DNA of 64,000 bases. Origin: Prunus persica. Lineage: Eukaryota > Streptophyta > Magnoliopsida > Rosales > Rosaceae. The number at the start of each line of letters is the position of its first letter. Position 1 is the stretch's first letter. Positions 57,195 to 64,000 of the stretch are shown here, piece by piece. The stretch covers positions 17,369,077 to 17,433,076 of the forward strand of contig NC_034012.1 of the NCBI RefSeq assembly GCF_000346465.2. Direction: 5' to 3'. The notes under the pieces are model-generated. The model had not been told where the DNA came from. It did no database searches and worked only from the letters and a program-made list of their open reading frames with translations. The translations under genes and the position numbers were made by a program.

Positions 57195-58737
57195 AATAGA
57201 TAAAAAAAAGAGACTTTAATTAATAGATAAAAAAAAGATGAACAAGCTATGATTGTTGCGGACTTTAATTAATATCAATTAATCTAATTAAATAAGATTA
57301 TAATCAAGCTAGATTATAATCAAGCTACAATTTTTACTACTCATTAAACAAATACAAAGAGAAAATAAAAACACAAGAAAATAAAAACCAGAAGAAGAAA
57401 AAAACAGCAAGAGGAGTGGTGCAGTGGCGTGAGAGCCTCTTCATCTTAGATTGGGTCTGCAGTCGCAAGCCATTAAAGAGCTGCTCTTCAAGTTTTAAGG
57501 ATTGGGATTGGGTATGAAGTATTATAATTTATATTATTTTAATGATTGATATCTTGCGAGAGGACTCCTTGTACACACACTGTTGCTTTTGGTGGAGGTA
57601 AGGCTATTCCATCAGGGGATTTTTATCTATAAATAAAAAAATGTTGCCAAAAAAAAAAAAAAACTCATTCAAAGATCTAAAACAATAATTAAAAAATAAA
57701 AAAAATAAAAAAAATGATGTTTTTAAAAGAGAGGTATTGGACTCACGTGTTCTATTTAGTGAGGGTGCTATTTAGAGAATCACTTTTCAGGCTCACCAAT
57801 AAAGTGTACCAAACATGACCTTAGTTTATTAGAATCTTTTTAACCTATGTTCTAGGTTTATTATTTTATTCTCAAACATATAGGTATTTTATTATGAAAA
57901 ATAACATATATTTTTGTGTAATTTTTTTTTATAAACATATGTATTGAGTTTATTAGAATGTTTTTAACCTATGTTCTAGGCTTACTATTTTGTTTCCCAA
58001 ACATAGCATTTTAATTCTTAAAAAATATACATATTTAATATTATTTGTGTATGCCTTAATTTGCCTTTTCCTTAAGTGTCTTTTGTTTGGTTTCTACCTA
58101 CACAGAAAGTTTTTTTTTTTTAATAAACGTGTTATATGTTGATTGTTTTTCACAAATTCCTTAGGAGGGCAATGCAATAGTCAAAATTCAAAATTTGTTA
58201 ATAAAACAAAAGATGTATTAAATCAAAAAGATTTTAATTTATTTTAATTATTTACCTTTAAGGGCATAATAGTCACAAAAATAAATAATAAATACAAATT
58301 GGGCCTCAATTCAATATCTGTAACACGGGGGTTTTTTTTCGAACATTTTTGGCATGAAATGGCTATAAAGACCCCAAAATTCTAAAGTTGGAATCTAGTT
58401 CCTAATTGATTAAAATTAGATTTGTATTGGAGAAATGTGATTCCCCATGGTAGAGGCGAAGGACTTGAACGCGCTGGAAGCCGTGCAAGGAAGTCGCTTG
58501 GACTCTTGTAGACTTCATAACTTTGCCAAAAATCCTTAAAATAAAACACGCTTCTTCCCTCTCTTCGTCTCTCTTCGTCTCTCTCTCTGCCTCTGGAACT
58601 CACGCCCATTTGCAGAAGAAACAAACAAAGAGACAGAGAGCACACAGCCCACGCCTGAGAGCGAGAGAGAGAGAGACAGACAAACATAAATTCCTTTGCC
58701 CACCCGCCCCAACTCTAACCAAACCCAAAAACCACCA
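57195..58737. other. AT-rich spacer and 5' flank of the RETICULATA-related gene
   Basis: It contains repeated TAATTAATAGATAAAAAAAAG (57190-57235), TTTAACCTATGTTCTAGG twice (about 57838 and 57964), and a CT-rich probable 5' UTR at 58555-58600 with GA repeats at 58660-58680. A possible MITE end (AAGTGTACCAAACATGACC) lies at about 57805. Confidence 0.5.
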
Positions 58738-61700
58738 ATGGCGATCTCCTTGTGCTTCACACCCGCCTCCACCTCCTCATCCTCATCCTCATCCTCTCTC
58801 TCCAAACTCAATCCCCACCGTCCATCTCTACCCTCCGCATCGCCCCTCCTCCACCTCCGCCTCACTGTAACCCCTCCCTCCCTCACCCACCGCCACCGCC
58901 AGTTCCGCCAGGTCCTATTCTCCACCGGCAGCGGAGACGGAGGCATCAACGGCCGCGACTCTTCCGGAGGTGGCGGCGGGGGCGGGGATGATGGCGACAC
59001 CAACGGCGGTTCGGACAATGCAGGCGGGAAGAACTTGGCGGAGGCCTTGTTGGTGTTGGCGGAGTCTAAGCGGGGCTTGGAGAGCTTGCCCAAGGACCTG
59101 GCCGCCGCGATCCAGGCGGGTCGGATCCCCGGGTCAGTTGTGACCCGGTACTTCGAGCTGGAGAAGTCGGGGCTTTTCAAGTGGTTGATGCAATTCGCTG
59201 GGTTCAGAGAGAGGCTGCTGGCCGATGATCTTTTTTTCGCTAAGGTCTTCATGGAATGCGGCGTTGGTCTCTTCACTAAGGTCTCTCCTTCTCTCTGTTT
59301 ATCCCTGTTTTTCTTTTTAAATTAAGTTGGTTTTTTTTCTTTTCTTCTTTTAATCAGTTTTGTTTGGATTTTGTAGACTGCTGCGGAGTACCAGCGTCGC
59401 GGAGAGAACTTTTTCAATGAGCTTGAAGTTGTTTTTGCAGATGTGGTATGGATGCCTTTTGTCAAACACTTTAATTTGAACCACATTGCACATTGTTATC
59501 AAAGTTGCTTTCTTGGGTTCATAGTTGTTTTTGTATCTGTGTGTTGAGCAATTTTAAGGGGAAATCGAAGGTTCCAAGTGACCGTGTTTTTATTTTTGAT
59601 TGATGATTTTTGTTAAATAGAGAGAGGATTAGACTGTAGTGCGGTGGTGACTGATGAAAGAGATATGGAAATGACTTTTAATTCATGTAAATCAATTTGG
59701 AAGTAGTTTTATAGTGCTTGCATAGCTATGGGATGTTTTGAGTTAGAGTTGGCCTCTTGGCTTGCATTATGTGTCTCCATTAGGCATGCTTTATTCGACA
59801 TGGTAGTCTAAGGTGAAGCACATGATCCAAATAAAAGGTGCTTGCCAATCAGATTTTTCCTGAAGTTATGCGTGAAAATGCATCAACTAGGGGTCATAAG
59901 CAACCCATTTTTTATCAAGTGCTTGCCAATGATTTGAATAATTGGAGATCATAGATGAGTAATGTACTTTTCTTCCATAAACTACTGTGCAATATTTTTG
60001 TGCTTTAAAAATTGATCTGTGGGTACTGGACTTTGGTATTGGCGAATTTAATGATTACGTGAATAGCTTTTCTTGTGGAAAATCTACAGCTAACATAAAT
60101 AATGTCTAGTTTGAATATTTTCAGTTCCTATCATTTATGTGTGTAGTGTATTTCTGTTAGGTAATGGCCATCATTGCAGATTTCATGCTTGTATATCTTC
60201 CAGCACCAACTGTCTCTCTCCGACCTCCACTTGCACTCAATGCAGGAGCAATCACTAAGTTTTTCCATGGCTGCCCTGATAATGCCTTCCAGGTTACTTT
60301 CCTATGAATTACTGATTTTTTGTATTGGCATTTTGCCTTATTAGATCAAATTAAAAGCCAGATACAGTTACTTATATGATTCTGAAATTCTGTCTGCAGA
60401 TCGCTCTCTCTGGAACATCATACTCATTACTACAGAGGATTGGTGGAGTAGTGGTAAGTAGGCTTTTAGTAACGTGCTTTTATTTAATCTGAAGTTCGAG
60501 GTTAAGAGTCATATCAAATATTTCGTAACACCTCATTTGTTTGTGCAGAGAAACGGGGCCAAGCTCTTTGCTGTTGGTACTGCTTCCTCACTGGTTAGTA
60601 CTTCTATAACTCCTTGTAATTGGTAATTTTAAATATTGTTTTGGTATTGATTAGTGTTCCACTTGTCCATGCATTAATACTTCGATGTGTTTGCATGCAT
60701 ATTTATGTTTTATTTTAAACTGAGTAATTCTCATGCATCATATTTCTTCTACCAGCTGAGACGTGTCCTGCAAATTTCCTTATCTTGTAAAGCTTACTAG
60801 GAGCTTATCATATTGTGCATTTCTTCACAACTTCACATTCAATAGGACAAAATAAAAGGAAGCCATTTATTTATTTTTTTTTTTGGGGTTTTGTTTTATG
60901 GAAAACCTGTGCTTGTGCTGTCTCTTCATAGAATTGTAAAAGAGTGTTTCTTCTCAGCAATTTGTTTTTTTTCTCATTTTACATCCATCCTTATTGTTGC
61001 TAAAGAAAGGAGCAAAGTTCTTTTCCCATCTGTGATGTGGTAAGCGTCCGTGTTTTCCTTTATTTTAGTTGATAAGTTAAGTCAATTCTACTGGCTTGTG
61101 CTGGAAATGGTGAGAGAGCATCTGATTGTTAAAAATGTAGTGACGCACTGAAGGTTGAGCTGAATGGCATAAAAGAATCTGTGTGGAGCCTTAGAAGTTT
61201 GCATTTTTCTTTCTACATGAATGCACAGTTGATTTTTTTCCCCCTAGATCTCAATACCATAATAATTTTGCTCCTAACAGCATGTCAATTTAAGGCTAAA
61301 ATTTTGTCTGGTTGGGTTGGATTAATGGTAACCATTCAAACTGTAGGGGCTACTTTATCCTTTATGTTGTCACCATTGGTGGGAGTCTTGTGCTCTTGAC
61401 CACTTTGTCTATGTGTGTTTTTATTATGTTGTTACTTCCATAGATTATCCTTTATGTTTTATAGAATTAGATATCAACATAGCCTTTATATTTTATAGAA
61501 TTGGACATCAACATAGTTGACCAAAATTTTCTCCGAGACAATTGAAAAGTTCAATTCCCTTTGAAATCAACGATGGTCATCTAGCAGTAAGCATTTGTTT
61601 TTAATTAGTCTTAGTAATCTATTCTTTGTAGAGCCTTAAATCCAAAGACTGGATTGATATCAACAGCCAAATTTATTCATTTATAAAATTTGAATTAATA

Positions 61701-63082
61701 ACCAATGCCTGGGTTGAACTTAAATACCTTATGACTAAGCCTGCATCAAATCCTGAACTTTATGACTTACACATGGGGTTTATGTTCTACACCGTTCCGC
61801 AACTGGCATGGGCATAGACACATACTCAAACATATGTCTCATTTGGAGTTCTGCATGTGTTTGATGTGCTTTACTTCTTTTGGTCCATTGTTATGTTGTT
61901 GCATATTAACCTAAATCCTAATGGAGTTGATGCTACAGGGTTACTAATTCCTTGATTTATATATTTTTAAAATAATTTGAAATAGATTGTTTTAAATTTT
62001 TTTTGGTGGGTGCTTGTACTAGTTCTCTCAATGATACTGGTTTAAAAAGATGGCAATGTTGATCTTCTTAATGGCTAGTATTTGCTCCATTGTAGCTTTT
62101 ATTAATATTGCATGACAATCTTGTTGCAAAAGTTTTTGCCTTACTCTATGCTAATTTATGTGACCCAGTATCCCTAAATTTGATGATACATAATGCATCT
62201 CATTTTTAATTAGGTTGGGACAGCTGTGACAAATGCGTTGATCAATGCAAGGAAGGCTGTTGATAAGGACAAAGCAGGTGAAATTGAGAATGTGCCTATA
62301 GTATCCACTAGCGTTGCATATGGTGTCTACATGGCAGTTTCTAGCAATCTCAGGTACTTCATTTTTATCAGGATTAGTTTGCTGAGTATAGCGGGCATGA
62401 TTTTTCTATTGGACAATGCATTTCCTGTTTCTAATTTTCTGAACTCCTTGTAGTTTTACCTTTTCTATAGTGTTGCAAATTTAACAAATTATCCATTTTA
62501 GATATGTTCTCTTCGAAAAAGTACGTTGGCAGTTTTATTTTGTTAAGCTTTTGAGCTGAATGAAACATGTTATATTTGGTTTTGTATGTAAGTGTACAAA
62601 ATCCATTAGGTGTAAATGTGTGAGCTGAGTGCTCAAGCTCAAGACTTATTTGAAAATGGTATCCAATAGATCGAATTATTTGAAAAAATAAAGGATAACT
62701 TAAGGCATGACAAAAATATTAAGGGTAGATATATATCAAATGCTTTGTAAATGGAATTACTGGCATTAGGAATTGCAGAAGTCTTGGGAACTGCGTTTAT
62801 TTACATAAATTCAAATTCTTTGTCAGGTACCAAGTATTGGCCGGTGTTATTGAACAAAGGTGTTTGGAACCGCTACTACATAAACACAAGCTCATGCTAA
62901 GTGCAATTTGCTTTGCCGTTCGGACTGGCAACACGTTCTTGGGTTCATTATTGTGAGAACTTTTGCCTTGTGAATTTTTCCGATATAACTGATTGTTATA
63001 CCCTCACGAGTCACCGCTGACTACTTTACTTTGCAGGTGGGTGGACTATGCTCGTATGATAGGAATTCAGAAAGCTCATTAG
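58738..63082 (+). CDS. RETICULATA-RELATED (DUF3411) plastid membrane protein, 384 aa, eight exons
   Basis: Exons are 58738-59280, 59377-59445, 60161-60292, 60400-60453, 60549-60593, 62214-62353, 62827-62952 and 63037-63082. All have GT-AG borders and sum to 1155 nt in phase. Residues 1-65 are a Ser/Pro/Arg-rich transit peptide (ASTSSSSSSSS). A Gly/Asp linker spans about residues 66-97, then the DUF3411 domain: KNLAEALLVLAESKRGLESL, VTRYFELEKSGLFKWLMQFA, LADDLFFAKVFMECGVG, VVFADVVMAIIADFMLVYLP, GVYMAVSSNLRYQVLAGVIE and WVDYARMIGIQKAH. Several hydrophobic segments fit an inner-envelope location. RETICULATA family members affect leaf mesophyll and vein patterning and chloroplast metabolite supply; the biochemical role is not known. 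Nearest relatives are probably RER3/RER4. Confidence 0.92.
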
Positions 63083-64000
63083 TATACGAACCACTGCATT
63101 TTCTTATTTTATAGAGTTTCTTGAAGGCGTGATTGTTGGTGTGCTGAATTTTACTGTGTTTCATAAATCGGGAAAAAACTGAGACAATTGAAGTTATGGG
63201 AGTTATAAGGTGCTAGGTTACTTAGGTTTTTTCCTCATGTATTTATACTGCTCGTGGCTGGGCAAACTTTTTCTGTTTACTTCTCTTGGTGTTGGGCGGA
63301 TTTTGTTACAGAAATTCGAACAATGAAAAAAAAGGGTTTTAAATTTTTTAATGGAGTTTTGTGTAATTAGAGGAAGAGAGTTGTTTGTTTGATTAAAACC
63401 AGAAACTTTGAAACTACATCATGCAAATTGAACTAATAACTTAAACTCTATCCGAAACAGATTAAAAAGATGAACATATATAAATTAATGGAAGTTTATT
63501 GATTTAAAAAGTTATTTTAATAATTTTACCCATATTAAAACTTTCCATTCATCGATTTATTTGAGAACGATTATGTCGTAATAGTTTTCGGCGTAGCTTA
63601 TTCTTTGCAATCAGGACATGAGATGCGTACGTGGGTAGGCCTCATCATTTGGCCCGTAGACTCGTGGGCAGATGGGGGCCCACCCGGGCCATCAAAAAAA
63701 GTCCGGCCTGACCCGTTATGGGCTTTAAGATGGCCCGGCCCGCCTTGGGCTGGACTAGCTTGGGCTTGGGTGTCTGAAACTCGGTCCAGCCCATAAGCCC
63801 GGCCTGATTAAGCCTAAGAAAGTCCGGCCCGTTAGGCCACCATACATATATAATTATGTATAAATAAGAGTTTAGGATTAAGATTATATCACTTAAATCA
63901 CATATATAATTTGTTTCATTTCATTTACTTTTCTTTACTCATTCCTAGTTTATAATTAGATAATTAGCACATTAATTTGTGTCAAATATTAATACAACAA
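63083..64000. other. 3' flank and GC-rich repeat
   Basis: The 3' UTR of the RETICULATA-related gene probably ends by about 63330. From 63640 to 63835 a GC-rich stretch repeats GCCCGGCC/CCGGCCC-type words (GGCCCGGCCCGCCTTGGGCT), as in subterminal regions of some plant hAT-like elements. The rest is AT-rich. Confidence 0.45.

Noticed and set aside
58536..59276. 246-codon open frame on the minus strand
   Set aside because: It lies opposite exon 1 of the RETICULATA-related gene in GC-rich DNA and has low-complexity content (poly-Pro, Arg/Glu runs); it is a shadow of the real exon.
63605..63796. 63-codon Trp/Pro/Gly-rich frame
   Set aside because: It arises from a GC-rich repeat of CCGG-type words; no protein family fits.

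Overview
The window is plant nuclear DNA from a dicot. It has long AT-rich, transposon-filled spacers and a few intron-containing genes with GT-AG splice sites. The element families and the gene set look most like Rosaceae (Prunus/Malus/Pyrus group); that placement is inference from memory and no organism-specific marker is visible.

Four host genes appear intact. (1) A NAC transcription factor, minus strand, 11388-13024, three exons. (2) A 325-residue NAD(P)-dependent short-chain reductase of the cinnamoyl-CoA reductase-like / phenylacetaldehyde reductase group, minus strand, 15241-21175, six exons. (3) An intronless plastid class-I phospholipase A1 (PLA1-Igamma, DAD1-like), plus strand, 39596-41155. 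(4) A plastid RETICULATA-RELATED (DUF3411) protein, plus strand, 58738-63082, eight exons. All predicted exons join in phase. The genes are separate transcription units and do not form a cluster.

The rest is mostly mobile DNA. At 1-9 kb lie a decayed Mutator-like (MULE) transposase (plus strand), an almost full-length intronless XRCC3 retrocopy (minus), an unrecognised broken ORF (plus) and a broken Ulp1-type cysteine protease gene (minus). A MITE sits at 10.2-10.8 kb. At 21.2-22.8 kb the 5' flank of the reductase gene is duplicated and the far copy is split by a MITE. At 24.3-25.4 kb a LINE 3' end runs into 32 consecutive G and a polypurine tract. At 27.9-29.5 kb five short repeats have Helitron-like ends, all in one orientation. 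At 33.06-38.57 kb is a complete, young Ty3/gypsy element with 499/500-bp LTRs, 5-bp target duplication, PBS and PPT; its pol frame runs into the 3' LTR and it resembles the CRM (centromeric) clade. At 42.1-49.3 kb are nested insertions (Harbinger-like inside MULE-type inside a duplicated block), then a 5'-truncated LINE with an 11-bp target duplication. At 50-57 kb are several MITEs and a perfect 53-bp inverted repeat.

No rRNA, tRNA, CRISPR array, organelle insertion or virus-derived gene was recognised. The most unusual items are the Helitron-like array, the XRCC3 retrocopy between MULE genes, the CRM-like element whose ORF enters its LTR, the perfect 53-bp palindrome and the nested 42-46 kb block. 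All are mobile-element or rearrangement biology; I saw no clear new multi-gene system.
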